From positions 32,319-96,318 of the forward strand of contig NZ_JAHVAP010000019.1 of the NCBI RefSeq assembly GCF_024721155.1: a stretch of DNA of 64,000 nucleotides. The letters are read 5' to 3'. This DNA comes from Mucilaginibacter phenanthrenivorans (GTDB taxonomy: Bacteria; Bacteroidota; Bacteroidia; Sphingobacteriales; Sphingobacteriaceae). Positions 35,214 through 44,740 of this stretch are shown piece by piece. The stretch's first letter is position 1; each line of letters starts with the position of its first letter. Below the pieces are notes generated by a model that was given only the letters and a program-made list of their open reading frames with translations, made no database searches and was not told the DNA's origin. The translations under genes were made by a program, and so were the position numbers.

Positions 35214-35555
35214 TTAATTACGCTGCCACTTTTCATTAAGGGCGAGTTTGTAATTCTTAAAATTTAGATAAGGATTGTAAATTTCATCGGGCTCTGATAT
35301 CCTCATCATTATAAGATAAGGCATAGATGAATTATTAAGCACAGGTTCGGTATTCATGCTTTTAAAGCTGTTTGCCTCGTAAGGAGCAATATTTGACGTT
35401 TCCTTTTTTAATGTATTGTCAGCAGAACTTTGGGTTTTGCCGGTGGGAGACTTATGTCCATTTACCTTTACCGGTGACGGAAACATTTTGGCACACTGCA
35501 GAAATATGAGTGATGATACAACGAAATACAGAAAATAAAGTAAAAGCTGTTTCAT
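35214..35555 (-). CDS. hypothetical exported protein
   Basis: 113 residues from ATG 35555. The hydrophobic N-terminus (LLLYFLYFVVSSLIFLQC) ends in a Cys that could be a lipobox. The rest is polar and Ser/Asn-rich with no motif. No family recognised. Probably real because of the signal and the isolated position, but evidence is limited. Confidence 0.5.
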   Translation of the reverse strand: MKQLLLYFLYFVVSSLIFLQCAKMFPSPVKVNGHKSPTGKTQSSADNTLKKETSNIAPYEANSFKSMNTEPVLNNSSMPYLIMMRISEPDEIYNPYLNFKNYKLALNEKWQRN

Positions 35556-35730
35556 AAGCTGTAATTGACAGGTAGTTTATAAATAATGCAATAAATGCCT
35601 TATTTGTTTCAAAAGTAGATAATAACTTATAAAGTACTTTGCGAAATTCTACTGAATTGCGTACGTAGTTTTACGTATCTTATCTATTTTGAAACGACAA
35701 CAAACGAAATTTGGCTTTGTTTTATTTTTT

Positions 35731-37569
35731 TTAACGATAACCCATTGCTTGCAGGTTAAATAGTTCGGCATAGCGGCCTTGTTTAAGAAGGAGCTCATTA
35801 TGGCTGCCAATTTCAATGAGTTCGCCTTTTTCGAGCACCAGGATTCGGTCGGCCATGCGTACGGTGCTAAACCGGTGGGAGATAAGCACTGCCGACCTGC
35901 CTTTGGTGAGTTCGGCAAAGCGTTCAAACACGGCATACTCTGCGCGGGCATCAAGGGCTGATGTTGGCTCGTCTAAAATTAACAATTGTGCATCGCGCAT
36001 ATAGGCCCTCGCGAGTGCAACTTTCTGCCATTCGCCGCCGGATAGTTCAACACCCTCGGCAAAGCGTTTGCCCAGTTGCTGGTCATACGAACCCGGTAGT
36101 TTTGCTGCCAGTGTATCGGCAAGGCTTTGTTTAGCAGATGCCTCGATAAGTGGCCGGTTGTCCTGCTCATTAATATTGCCGACAGCAATGTTTTGGGCGA
36201 AGGTCATCTGGTAACGCAAATAGTCCTGGAAAATAATTCCCACGTTCATTCGCAGATCGGCAATGTCATAATCACGCAGATCATTTCCATCCAACATGAT
36301 CCTGCCTTCTGTGGGGTCGTAGAGCCTGGCGAGTAATTTTACAAGCGTAGTTTTGCCGGCGCCATTTTCACCAACTAATGCTAATTTCTCGCCGGGATGC
36401 AGGGTAAAGCTTAAATGGCGGTTCGCCCATCGTTCGGAATTTGCATATTTAAAGCCTACATCTTCAAAAACAAAACCGTGTTGTATCTTTTTCGGGAACG
36501 GCAATGGATTTGCAGCTACTTTTATTTTGGGCTTGATATCGAAAAATTCAAAAAAATCACGCAGGTAAATTGCTCCCTGCGATACGGACGTAAACCTGCT
36601 TAAAATGCCTTCCAGTAAACTTCGCAATTGCCGAAAAGATCCTGCCAGGAAGGCTAGTTCACCAATAGTAACAGTTCCGTCGACTGCCTTTACTACGATC
36701 ACAACATAAGCTGCATAATAGCCAAGGCTGCCCATCATGGCAAAAAATGTACCCCACAACGATCTTTTTATCGACAGCCGCCTGTTAGCAGCATAAAACT
36801 TGCCTGACAACTGCCTGAACCGGTTAATGATAAACCCGGAGAGGTCAAAGATCTTTACCTCTTTTGCCGTCTCATCGCTGGCGCCAAGGTATCGCACGTA
36901 ATCAAGTTCACGACGTTCGGGTGTTTGCCCTCGGGTAAGTGCATAACTTTGGTCGTTAAAATACGACTCGCCTAAAAACGCCGGGATAATGGCAATAAGC
37001 AATAAAATAATCAGCCACGGATTAAATGCCATAAGCCCTGCAGCCAGGAAACCCATGGTGATCAGGTCTTGCACCTGGCTCATTACCTGCGACAATAGCA
37101 TGGTACGCCCAATGGTTTGCTGCCTTGCACGTTCAAGCTTATCGTAAAATACAGAATCTTCAAACTGGTCGAGATCGAGCGTTGCCGCATGTTCCATAAT
37201 CCTCACCGAGGTATGGTTGCTAAAAAGATCGCCGAGCAGTGAATCAACCAAAGTAATGGCGCGGCTAAGGCCGTCAGTTAAAATGGCCAGGGCGAATTCA
37301 AGCCCTACCAGTTGCCATAAATGAGTATTGCTTGCTCCATGGTGATGGCTGAGCGCTACAACATTATCAATAATAAGCTTACCTGTATACAACAACGCTA
37401 CAGGCATAGCTGAACGCGCAATGCGTAACACGGCATTGATAACGGTGAGTGAAGGACTTGTTTGCCATACCAGCTTAAAAAAAGCAGGCAGGTTATTGAG
37501 CGCGGCAAGTCGTTCTTTTAAAGTTATTGGTTCGGTGCGGGTGTTTTTTGGCGGGCGGGTTGGGTTCAA
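35731..37569 (-). CDS. ABC transporter, fused permease and ATPase (exporter type)
   Basis: 612 residues. The N-terminal membrane domain spans about 1-330, with hydrophobic segments such as LITMGFLAAGLMAFNPWLIILLLIAI. The nucleotide-binding domain has Walker A GENGAGKT, signature LSGGEWQK, Walker B LLILDEPTSALD and switch His in ISHRFS. This is the half-transporter exporter type working as a dimer; substrate is unknown (lipid, drug or peptide). The frame starts at TTG 37569; a GAGAAAG stretch upstream may be the ribosome binding site, and no in-frame ATG precedes the membrane part. Monocistronic. Confidence 0.9.
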   Translation of the reverse strand: MNPTRPPKNTRTEPITLKERLAALNNLPAFFKLVWQTSPSLTVINAVLRIARSAMPVALLYTGKLIIDNVVALSHHHGASNTHLWQLVGLEFALAILTDGLSRAITLVDSLLGDLFSNHTSVRIMEHAATLDLDQFEDSVFYDKLERARQQTIGRTMLLSQVMSQVQDLITMGFLAAGLMAFNPWLIILLLIAIIPAFLGESYFNDQSYALTRGQTPERRELDYVRYLGASDETAKEVKIFDLSGFIINRFRQLSGKFYAANRRLSIKRSLWGTFFAMMGSLGYYAAYVVIVVKAVDGTVTIGELAFLAGSFRQLRSLLEGILSRFTSVSQGAIYLRDFFEFFDIKPKIKVAANPLPFPKKIQHGFVFEDVGFKYANSERWANRHLSFTLHPGEKLALVGENGAGKTTLVKLLARLYDPTEGRIMLDGNDLRDYDIADLRMNVGIIFQDYLRYQMTFAQNIAVGNINEQDNRPLIEASAKQSLADTLAAKLPGSYDQQLGKRFAEGVELSGGEWQKVALARAYMRDAQLLILDEPTSALDARAEYAVFERFAELTKGRSAVLISHRFSTVRMADRILVLEKGELIEIGSHNELLLKQGRYAELFNLQAMGYR

Positions 37570-37710
37570 CAGCGTATCTTTCTCAATTTATTTAAGTAAA
37601 ATTAAGAAAATAATGAGCGGTAATTTAATAATACCTGCATTGTGAGGATGTAGTGACAATACCACTAATTGTGAAAGAATAGTTACTTTGCTGAACATAA
37701 ACATAAAACG

Positions 37711-38022
37711 ATGCCCGAATTTATAGCCTTCACCATTATCGGATTAGTTATTATACTAATGAGCTACCTTATTAAGTATAAAAAGATGGCGTACCTTATT
37801 TCTGGTTACGATGCCAATGAAGTTGCCGATAGAGATGGTTTGTGCAACTGGATGGGTGGGATGTTAATGTGGCCAGGTGTTTATGCGATAATTACAGGTG
37901 CAATAATGTGGAAATATCCTGCTGCGGTTTTGCCCGTGGGGTTATCATTTGGGGCGGTAACAATTGTAATTACAATAATTGCTATAATAGGGGCCAGGAA
38001 ATATAAAAAGAACCGGGATTAA
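37711..38022 (+). CDS. DUF3784-type small membrane protein
   Basis: 103 residues with three hydrophobic segments (FIAFTIIGLVIILMSYLI, WPGVYAIITGAIMW, SFGAVTIVITIIAIIG). The conserved part AYLISGYDANEVAD fits the DUF3784 pattern. Function unknown. Divergent to the ABC exporter gene. Confidence 0.8.
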   Translation: MPEFIAFTIIGLVIILMSYLIKYKKMAYLISGYDANEVADRDGLCNWMGGMLMWPGVYAIITGAIMWKYPAAVLPVGLSFGAVTIVITIIAIIGARKYKKNRD

Positions 38023-38190
38023 GGGATTCGATGGATTTTAACGGAGAAGAGTTTTTGAATCATGATTCGCCTGATTAAAGGATAGCATGATCTCTTTTAC
38101 GATGTACAATCATCGTGGCAATCCTCAAATCCCATAAACCATATTTCAAAAAAAAAAATCGCGATAATCCCTAAAATCTATTAATCCCGG
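38023..38190. repeat. degenerate AATCCCTTAATC-type words
   Basis: AAGGGATTCGATGGATTTTA at the start pairs loosely with TAAAATCTATTAATCCC at the end. Between them are TCATGATTCGCCTGATTAAAGG-like words. A repeat-decay tract; nothing else is seen in it. Confidence 0.5.
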
Positions 38191-38227
38191 TCGAAATCGT
38201 GTTATTTTTGCCGCTTAAACAGCGCGC

Positions 38228-38872
38228 ATGGACTCCTCATTAAAAAATAAATTCGACAGTATAATTTTTGATCTTGACGGCACCCTTTGGGATAGCACCA
38301 ATAACGTGGCCCTTGCCTGGCAGGCCGCACTGAAAGAAGTGGATTACATTGATGAGTTAATGACCCAGGAACGGGTGCGTTCCATTACAGGGATGACCTA
38401 CGATTCCATCTTTGATAAACTATTCCCTGACCTTGATGCAGCGCAACGTGCCGAAGTGCAGGCGCTTTGCGGCAAGCACGAGTTGGAAATATTGCATACC
38501 AGGGGCGGGGAGCTTTACCCGGGATTGGATGAAACGCTGGCCTATCTTTCAAAAAACTACAAACTGTTTATTGTAAGCAACTGCCAGAGCGGTTATATTG
38601 AGGTGTTTTTTAAGATCAGCCAGATGGAACATTGTTTTATGGGGCATCAATGCTACGGCACCAAAGGAAACCCTAAGGCCGAAAATATAAAGGACATTGT
38701 TAACGATCATAACCTGCAAGCTCCCGTTTATGTAGGCGACACCATGGGCGATTACGATTCGGCCACCAAGGCCGGCGTGCCGTTTATTTTTGCGGATTAT
38801 GGCTTTGGCAAGGTTGATGAAGACCAGGTGGCAACTATTAGTGGTCTTGATGAATTGGTTGATTTGCTGTAA
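38228..38872 (+). CDS. HAD-superfamily hydrolase, phosphoglycolate-phosphatase-like
   Basis: 214 residues. HAD motif I is FDLDGTLWD at about residues 14-22, with nucleophile Asp15. Motif II is IVSNCQS, and motif III/IV have Lys in KGNPKAENI and VGDTMGDYDSA. A helical cap lies between motifs I and II. Such enzymes hydrolyse small phosphate esters (phosphoglycolate, sugar phosphates, nucleotides). A TATTTTTG element at 38203-38210 looks like a -7 box, but no clear -33 box was found. Monocistronic. Confidence 0.92.
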   Translation: MDSSLKNKFDSIIFDLDGTLWDSTNNVALAWQAALKEVDYIDELMTQERVRSITGMTYDSIFDKLFPDLDAAQRAEVQALCGKHELEILHTRGGELYPGLDETLAYLSKNYKLFIVSNCQSGYIEVFFKISQMEHCFMGHQCYGTKGNPKAENIKDIVNDHNLQAPVYVGDTMGDYDSATKAGVPFIFADYGFGKVDEDQVATISGLDELVDLL

Positions 38873-38879
38873 TTATTTT

Positions 38880-38962
38880 GTAGAGACGCGATGCTTCGCG
38901 TCTCCGATAAGTTGATATTACATTGCCAAATATTTTAGACGCGAAGTATCGCACCTCTGCGA
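38880..38962. repeat. inverted-repeat element (GAGACGCGATGCTTCGCGTCT type)
   Basis: GTAGAGACGCGATGCTTCGCGTCT at the left is near-complementary to AGACGCGAAGTATCGCACCTCTGC at the right; the left arm is itself a short palindrome. It fills the gap between the HAD gene and the next oxidoreductase. Confidence 0.75.
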
Positions 38963-39030
38963 ATTGTCTTATAAATTTAAAACCCCATTATAATTCATTA
39001 TTTTAGGGGTTATAAATTTATAAAAGGCTT

Positions 39031-40131
39031 ATGGCATCATCCCAACAATTTTCCCGGCGCAGTTTCATTCGTTCGGGCTCAATAGGTTTAGGAGCAATAG
39101 CTTTATCGTCGTTTGTTCCGGCATTTGGCAGCGCGAAAAAGAAATTGGGGATTGCCCTGGTTGGATTGGGATCATACAGCAGCGGCCAGCTTGCTCCGGC
39201 TTTGCAGCATACCAAGGATTGTTACCTCGCCGGGATTGTAACCGGCACTCCGTCTAAAGCGGTGGACTGGGCAAAAAAATATAACATCCCGCAAAAAAAT
39301 ATTTATAACTATCAAAACTTTCACGAGATAGCTAACAACCCGGATATTGACATTGTATATATAGTGCTCCCGGTGTTTATGCATAAGGAATATACCATTA
39401 AGGCCGCCCAGGCTGGTAAACATGTGATCTGCGAAAAACCGATGGCGCTAAATGCTAAGGATTGTGAGGAGATGATAGCCGCCTGTAAAAAGGCAGATAA
39501 ATTGCTTTCCATAGGTTACCGGCTTCACTTTGAGCCCCACAACATGGAAATAATGCGCATAGGGCAGCAACGCGTTTTAGGCAATATAAAGCACATTGAT
39601 ACGGGTAACGGCTTTACTTATAATGGTGATCCTAATGCCTGGCGCTTAAAAAAAGCAATGGCGGGTGGCGGCGGACTAATGGATATGGGTATTTACAGCA
39701 TCCAGGGCACGCGATATACTTTGGGGCAGGAACCCGTTGCGGTTAAGGCAACTCAGCAGAAACTGCGCCCTGATTTTTTTAAGGAGGTTGATGAAACGGT
39801 GTTCTGGGAACTTGAGTTTCCTGGCGGACTTAAAACCACCGGGAAATCTAGCTATAATAACGACTGGAGCTACCTTAAAGTTGAGGCTGAAATGGGAAAT
39901 TTTGAGCTGGGTCCTGCTTATGGTTATGGACCTATCGAGGGCAGTGTAAACGGTAACCCGATGAAATATCCGCAAATTATACAGCAGGCTGCCCAAATGG
40001 ACGACTTCGCCAATTGTGTAATAAAAAATAAGCCATCCCGCGTTCCCGGCGAGGAGGGCCTGAAGGATATGAAGGTGGTTGATGCCATTTATAAGAGTTT
40101 GGATTCGGGGAAGTGGGAGAGGATAGGTTGA
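39031..40131 (+). CDS. Gfo/Idh/MocA-family oxidoreductase with Tat-like signal
   Basis: 366 residues. The N-terminus has twin Arg (SRRSFIRSGSIG) followed by a hydrophobic segment, a Tat-style signal that would export the folded, NAD(P)-bound enzyme. The Rossmann part has GLGSYSSGQLAP. The catalytic-site motif EKPMAL carries the conserved Lys. A C-terminal alpha/beta substrate domain has YRLHFEPHN and WRLKKAMAGGG. Family members act on sugars (glucose-fructose oxidoreductase, inositol dehydrogenase); this one is closest in style to the exported sugar enzymes, which is inference. No partner gene is adjacent; DUF2851 follows after a word-repeat gap. Confidence 0.9.
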   Translation: MASSQQFSRRSFIRSGSIGLGAIALSSFVPAFGSAKKKLGIALVGLGSYSSGQLAPALQHTKDCYLAGIVTGTPSKAVDWAKKYNIPQKNIYNYQNFHEIANNPDIDIVYIVLPVFMHKEYTIKAAQAGKHVICEKPMALNAKDCEEMIAACKKADKLLSIGYRLHFEPHNMEIMRIGQQRVLGNIKHIDTGNGFTYNGDPNAWRLKKAMAGGGGLMDMGIYSIQGTRYTLGQEPVAVKATQQKLRPDFFKEVDETVFWELEFPGGLKTTGKSSYNNDWSYLKVEAEMGNFELGPAYGYGPIEGSVNGNPMKYPQIIQQAAQMDDFANCVIKNKPSRVPGEEGLKDMKVVDAIYKSLDSGKWERIG

Positions 40132-40132
40132 A

Positions 40133-40226
40133 AAGGTTACAGTTGTTGTAAAGGTTGTAAAAGTTGAAACTTGCATTTATCTTTATAACGATTTAAACTA
40201 TTACAACACTTACAACCCCTACAACT
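40133..40226. repeat. GTTGTAAAGG / CTTACAACC word repeat, self-complementary
   Basis: GTTACAGTTGTTGTAAAGGTTG on the left and TTACAACACTTACAACCCC on the right are complementary. They use the same words as at 2569-2752. Confidence 0.75.
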
Positions 40227-40233
40227 AAACCAC

Positions 40234-41520
40234 ATGCTTTTTCCCGAAGATTTTTTGCATTATGTATGGAAGTTCCGGCTGTTTGAGCGTGCGGATTTAC
40301 AGACTACTAATGGTGAGGAATTGGAGATCTTTTCGGCCGGGATGCATAATTCAGATTCGGGGCCCGATTTTCAAACTGCAAGGATCAGGATAGGGGACAC
40401 CGTTTGGGCGGGAAATGTGGAAGTGCACGTATCATCATGCGATTGGCAGAAACATGGGCATACCACTGACGATTCCTATAGCAACGTAATTTTGCATGTG
40501 GTTTATAAGGATGATAAGCCGCTGATCCTGCCGAATGGCCGCCACGTACCAACGCTCGAACTGCAAAACCGTATCCCCGACGAATTATATGCAAAGTACC
40601 ACAACCTTGTTTTCGGCAATCAAACCATCATTCCATGTGAAGCTAACATCGGATCAGTTGACGGGATAACCCTGCAAAACTGGCTTACCCGGGTGTTAAT
40701 TGAACGGTTGGAAAAACGCTCCGCAACGGTAATTGATGCGCTTAACGTGAACCGCGGTGATTGGGAGGAAACTTTTTACCAGTTTTTGGCGGCGAACTTT
40801 GGCTTTAAAACCAACGCAGTTCCTTTTGAACTGCTGGCAAAATCTATTCCGCAGATAACCCTGGCTAAACATAAAAACAACCCGCTGCAAATTGAAGCCT
40901 TGATATTTGGGCAGGCTGGTTTTTTGAACGGTGAGCCGAAGGACGAATACCCGCTAAAACTTAAAACTGAATATGAGTTTCTGCAAAAGAAGTATAAGCT
41001 GGCACCGATAGAAAACCATTTATGGAAATTTATGCGGCTGCGACCCCAGAATTTTCCAACAATCCGGCTTGCACAATTCTCTTCATTAGTTTTTCATTCA
41101 AACCATTTGTTTTCAAAGGTGTTGGAGATAAAGGACGTGAAGGCTTTGCGGAATTTATTTACTGAGATAAAAGTGAATCCCTATTGGGAAACGCATTACC
41201 GTTTTGATGTGGAGTCGGCCCCGGTGGAAAAGAATCTGGGCGCAAAATCTATCGACATATTGCTGCTGAATACTCTGGTGTTGTTTTTGTTCAGTTATGG
41301 AAAGCATAACCAAATTCAGCATTATATTAACCGCAGCCTGAAGTTGTTGGAGAATTTGCCGAAAGAAGACAACAATATCATCACAGATTTTGTTAACTTA
41401 GGGGTGAAAATAAATACCGCGTTTGAGTCGCAGGCTTTACTGGAGCTAAAAAATAATTATTGTAATTATAAGAAATGCCTGCAATGCGGCGTTGGAAATA
41501 AAATATTAAAACTGGCCTGA
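40234..41520 (+). CDS. DUF2851 family protein
   Basis: 428 residues with the family start pattern (MLFPEDFLHYVWKFRLF), DSGPDFQTARIRIGDTVWAGNVEVH and a Cys pair near the end (KKCLQCGVGNK). Widespread in Bacteroidota; function unknown. It lies one base upstream of the PspC-domain gene, so the two are probably co-transcribed and translationally linked. Confidence 0.9.
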   Translation: MLFPEDFLHYVWKFRLFERADLQTTNGEELEIFSAGMHNSDSGPDFQTARIRIGDTVWAGNVEVHVSSCDWQKHGHTTDDSYSNVILHVVYKDDKPLILPNGRHVPTLELQNRIPDELYAKYHNLVFGNQTIIPCEANIGSVDGITLQNWLTRVLIERLEKRSATVIDALNVNRGDWEETFYQFLAANFGFKTNAVPFELLAKSIPQITLAKHKNNPLQIEALIFGQAGFLNGEPKDEYPLKLKTEYEFLQKKYKLAPIENHLWKFMRLRPQNFPTIRLAQFSSLVFHSNHLFSKVLEIKDVKALRNLFTEIKVNPYWETHYRFDVESAPVEKNLGAKSIDILLLNTLVLFLFSYGKHNQIQHYINRSLKLLENLPKEDNNIITDFVNLGVKINTAFESQALLELKNNYCNYKKCLQCGVGNKILKLA

Positions 41521-41521
41521 T

Positions 41522-41743
41522 ATGCTGCAAAGGATCCTCACTTTTTTTGAACGTTACTCCTTCGGGGTTTGTACTTACCTCGGCGAAAAGTTTAATGTTT
41601 CTATCGGTAAGATCAGGTTGTTCTTTATCTACTCGTCATTCCTGGCCGTTGGCTTCCCGCTGATATTCTACATATTTGCCGGCATCGTGCTTGATATCCG
41701 CAAGTTTGTGAAAAGGGTGCATACGAGGGTTACGGATCTTTAA
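41522..41743 (+). CDS. PspC-domain small membrane protein
   Basis: 73 residues: an N-terminal amphipathic part (LQRILTFFERYSFGVCTYLGEKFNV) and one hydrophobic segment (IFYIFAGIVLDI) in the PspC-domain arrangement (IGKIRLFFIYSSF). Such proteins sense or adjust envelope stress. ATG 41522 follows the DUF2851 stop by one base. Confidence 0.8.
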   Translation: MLQRILTFFERYSFGVCTYLGEKFNVSIGKIRLFFIYSSFLAVGFPLIFYIFAGIVLDIRKFVKRVHTRVTDL

Positions 41744-41799
41744 TGAATTTTGGAATTCGGATGTTCGATTTCGGATTTAATCTGGATTTTGAAAAGTTT

Positions 41800-41911
41800 G
41801 TCATTGCGAGCGATAGCGCAGCAAACGCACACTTTGCACGATGGTAATGCAGATTCTACACCTCTCTATTCGCGCTGTATAGTATGCGGTTGCTTCGTTC
41901 CTCGCAATGAC
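41800..41911. repeat. dispersed TIR repeat, copy E (short, different core)
   Basis: Ends GTCATTGCGAGCGATAGCGCAG and CTTCGTTCCTCGCAATGAC match the terminal repeats of the family. The ~70 bp core is unlike that of the other copies. It lies between the PspC gene and the next palindrome. Confidence 0.7.
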
Positions 41912-41974
41912 AAGTGGGTAAAAAGATCAAAAGCAATCGTAGATATAAGTTGAAAATCGTGGATCTAACAAAAA

Positions 41975-42078
41975 AAACCATTACGAGGTACGCGGCAAAC
42001 TCCCTAAATAAAGATCGCTGCAAGCTGATCATCTATCCGTTGGCCCATAGGAGCTTGCCTTGTACCTCGTAATGGTTT
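41975..42078. repeat. 104 bp inverted-repeat element (ACCATTACGAGGTAC ends)
   Basis: AAACCATTACGAGGTAC on the left is perfectly complementary to GTACCTCGTAATGGTTT on the right. There is no open frame. It ends 14 bases before the reverse-strand DUF1493-like gene stop. Confidence 0.85.
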
Positions 42079-42092
42079 GCCTGTTTACAGGC

Positions 42093-42476
42093 TTATATTA
42101 ACTTACCCGTTATTACTGCGTCCTGCAGGTTGCTCACCCGGAAGCGCGGCGTATAAATGCGGTTTGATAAGCGTTTTACCCAAGTTGCTTTATAACCGAA
42201 CAGCGTGCGGATAACTTTTACGCTTGCTGATCCGGTTGGATAACCATATTTATACCAGCTGAATTTCGACTGGTCGATGCGGAACTTTTCTGCGAATTCT
42301 GCTAAAAAGAGATCGATCTCTATATCAACAATATCCAGATCAAGGTCAATACTGGTTTCAAGGCATAACGTATGCGGATCAACTTTCCGGATCTTATACT
42401 TTGTACAGTAATCTACTATAAATTCCTTTAATTGAGGGTGTATTTCGTCCATCTGAATAAATAGTTTCCGTGTCAT
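42093..42476 (-). CDS. DUF1493-like protein
   Basis: 127 residues. The pattern EFIVDYCTKYKIRKVDPHTL, then LETSIDLDLDIVDIEIDLFLAEFAEKF and FSWYKYGYPTG matches the DUF1493 layout, small acyl-carrier-like proteins. The Ser that would carry phosphopantetheine is not evident. Function unknown. Located next to the dispersed repeats. Confidence 0.65.
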   Translation of the reverse strand: MTRKLFIQMDEIHPQLKEFIVDYCTKYKIRKVDPHTLCLETSIDLDLDIVDIEIDLFLAEFAEKFRIDQSKFSWYKYGYPTGSASVKVIRTLFGYKATWVKRLSNRIYTPRFRVSNLQDAVITGKLI

Positions 42477-42695
42477 TTGTGTTATAAGACGACAACTTTT
42501 TCATAAGGTTGCATTAAATCTTCCTTTTTTATTATCCGGTTGCCGGTAGCTTGTAACAGGTAAAAGTTAATGTTAGGCCTTATAGAAAAGCTTCTGAATA
42601 AATATACGAACATCTTCGTATATTATTGTATAAAGTGGCAACTTTTTTATAAAAAAGTTGATTAAGGCTATTTAAAGCAGGAAAACGAAGAGATA

Positions 42696-43205
42696 TCAGA
42701 TGTTTTTTTCCAGCACAACCAATTCTATCGGCTGTTTGGCAATGCCGAATTTTTTCTCAACATGAAAAGGAAGCATCTCGCCGGTAGTCTTATAACCCCT
42801 GCGTTCATACCAACTGATCAACTCATGTCTTATGCTGATAACGGTCATGGTAAGCGTGTGGCAATCTGCCTGTTTTGCATAAGCCTCGGCAGCAATTAAC
42901 AACTCCCGGCCAATACCATTACCTTGTAATAAAGGCGATACGCTGAACATGCCAACATACAATTTAGGATGCCGCACCTCTAAATAAACACAGCCATTTA
43001 TTTTACCACTATCGTCCGTGTTTTTAAGGATAACAATAGCCGGATCATCAAAGTAACCTGCAAGTGTTTCTTCGTCAATGCGCAAGCCATCCAGCAAATT
43101 AGCTTCGGTTGTCCAGCCTTGTTTGGAAGTTTCGCCGCGATAGGCGCTGTTCACTAAAACGTTAAGTTCGGATACATCGGTGGCGATAGCTTTGGTAACG
43201 GGCAT
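42696..43205 (-). CDS. GNAT-family N-acetyltransferase
   Basis: 169 residues from ATG 43205; an extension to 43244 is unneeded. GNAT features: the acetyl-CoA loop GNGIGRELL preceded by MFSVSPLLQ, beta strands such as VYLEVRHPKLYVG, and a terminal YERRGYKTTGE. Substrate unknown; small-molecule amine or protein N-terminus are both possible. Confidence 0.9.
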   Translation of the reverse strand: MPVTKAIATDVSELNVLVNSAYRGETSKQGWTTEANLLDGLRIDEETLAGYFDDPAIVILKNTDDSGKINGCVYLEVRHPKLYVGMFSVSPLLQGNGIGRELLIAAEAYAKQADCHTLTMTVISIRHELISWYERRGYKTTGEMLPFHVEKKFGIAKQPIELVVLEKNI

Positions 43206-43373
43206 GATTTTGGAATGAAAGCGCAAACCTAAACTTTTTGCCATACAGTATCAATACCTATGGTCAACGGCTTTTCATATTGCGGAATTGTAACATTACT
43301 ATGATAGTGCATGTTTGAAATAAACCTTTTGCGGGATAACTAGTTCAATTACCAGAATCAATTACTAAAGAAC

Positions 43374-43568
43374 ATGAAATATTTAAAAGTGCTGCTAATA
43401 GCAGTTGTAACAGTAATAACATTTGGAAGCGCGAAGGCGCAGGTTGTGGTTAAAGCAAGGGTGGGCGGACTTGTCCATCGTCATTATGTACATCACCGTA
43501 GGGTGGTGGTTAGACCTGTTCATCACCGCCATTGGCGCCATCACCGCAGGTATCACCGTCGTTACTAA
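43374..43568 (+). CDS. small exported His/Arg-rich peptide
   Basis: 64 residues with signal peptide (LLIAVVTVITFGSAKAQ), then an extremely His/Arg-rich tail (HRHYVHHRRVVVRPVHHRHW). It could bind metal, nucleic acid or acidic polymer; this is inference. Followed by a clean terminator shared with the convergent CPBP gene. Confidence 0.7.
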   Translation: MKYLKVLLIAVVTVITFGSAKAQVVVKARVGGLVHRHYVHHRRVVVRPVHHRHWRHHRRYHRRY

Positions 43569-43572
43569 TTAT

Positions 43573-43610
43573 AAAAAACAGCCTTGCCACACCGGCAGGG
43601 CTGTTTTTTT
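43573..43610. terminator. terminator between convergent genes
   Basis: AACAGCCTTGCC / GGCAGGGCTGTT stem with an ACACC loop and a T7 run after it on the plus strand; the A-run before it makes it work in reverse as well. Confidence 0.9.
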
Positions 43611-44265
43611 ACAGGTAGCCCAGCCTTATTGCCGTGAGCATAAACACATCATACAAAATGTGAAAGAAAATCAGGTACCACAAATTACCCTTAAAAATTT
43701 TGTAAAGCCAGGTAATAAATAGCGCAAAAATAAATATGCTTATTACTGAAGACGGGCCCTCCTGGTAATGATACAGGGCGAAAAGTATGGCCGTAACTAA
43801 CCCGCTTATTTCAAAGGCCCATTTTGACCCACCAGCCATTTGCCTGACCCTTGTAAGGATAAAACCCCGGAATGCGATTTCTTCATAAGGGATAACAAGC
43901 ACCGCAGCCAGCAACAGCAGTAACAGGTAACTAACCAGGTTATGTTTTATAAAATCGAAATCGTGGTAGTTAACCGGTTCAAATTGGAAGGCTTTATCTA
44001 TTAACGGCCCTATGGCCCAAAATTGTAGCATTGCATATGCTAATCCTATTGCCCCGCCAATTAAAAAAGCTTTGAATGACAGATTTGAAAAGCGAAAGCC
44101 GATGCTGCGGAAGTTTTCGCGGTAAAGCTTCAAATAAAGCCATAAAAAAAGCAGCACCACAATGGGGTACACAAACATCGGTAATCCGCCGAAATGGGGG
44201 AACAGCATCAGGAACACAATCATTACCGTGTCCAATAAAACTATTTGCCATTTTGTGGTGATCAT
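43609..44265 (-). CDS. CPBP-family intramembrane protease
   Basis: 218 residues with several membrane segments. The EExxxR active-site motif is EEIAFRGF, and later His in LFALYHYQEG and WYLIFFHILYDV belong to the family's zinc site. CPBP members (Rce1-like) cleave membrane-embedded or lipidated substrates; here the substrate is unknown. It is convergent to the small exported peptide gene and shares its terminator. Confidence 0.88.
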   Translation of the reverse strand: MITTKWQIVLLDTVMIVFLMLFPHFGGLPMFVYPIVVLLFLWLYLKLYRENFRSIGFRFSNLSFKAFLIGGAIGLAYAMLQFWAIGPLIDKAFQFEPVNYHDFDFIKHNLVSYLLLLLLAAVLVIPYEEIAFRGFILTRVRQMAGGSKWAFEISGLVTAILFALYHYQEGPSSVISIFIFALFITWLYKIFKGNLWYLIFFHILYDVFMLTAIRLGYL

Positions 44266-44294
44266 ACCATTCAGACTGTTGTTGATTTATATAG

Positions 44295-44630
44295 TTACAG
44301 GTTCCTGTAATCTTCCCTAATAGGGCTAAAAATATCTATCAATTTGCAGTCTGTTATGGCCTTGCCGCCGTGCCATACATCTGAAGGGATAACAGCGAAC
44401 AAGCCTTTATTAAGTAATTGTGGCACATCGTTTACCGTTAGCTCAAACTCTCCCTCAATAACAAATGAGCATTGCTGGTGGATGTGTTTGTGCCTGGGTA
44501 CTGAGCAGCCTGCCTTAACTTCTATAAAGTTGATGGTATTGGTTTCGGTATGGATTAGTTTGGAGAAAAAACCGGGCGCAATTTCTTTGGTGTTAATGTC
44601 ATCAAAGCGTTGAAAAATAGATTGGTCCAT
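44295..44630 (-). CDS. single-domain cupin protein
   Basis: 111 residues. Cupin motif 1 is CSVPRHKHIHQQCSFVIEGE (metal-ligand His residues and a Glu) and motif 2 is VIPSDVWHGGKA. Small cupins can be isomerases, dioxygenases or sensors; the substrate is unknown. It lies between the CPBP gene and the divergent CbpA gene. Confidence 0.85.
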   Translation of the reverse strand: MDQSIFQRFDDINTKEIAPGFFSKLIHTETNTINFIEVKAGCSVPRHKHIHQQCSFVIEGEFELTVNDVPQLLNKGLFAVIPSDVWHGGKAITDCKLIDIFSPIREDYRNL

Positions 44631-44740
44631 ATGATTTAAGTATTCACAATATTAAAAATTAAAAAACACTTATCTTTATTAAATAAAACCATGAGGCAAA
44701 AATTATGGTTATTCTAATATAGGTTTTACAACCAGGTACT

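Noticed and set aside
41750..41953. 67-codon frame after the PspC gene
   Set aside because: Made of dispersed repeat copy E and adjacent low-information sequence.
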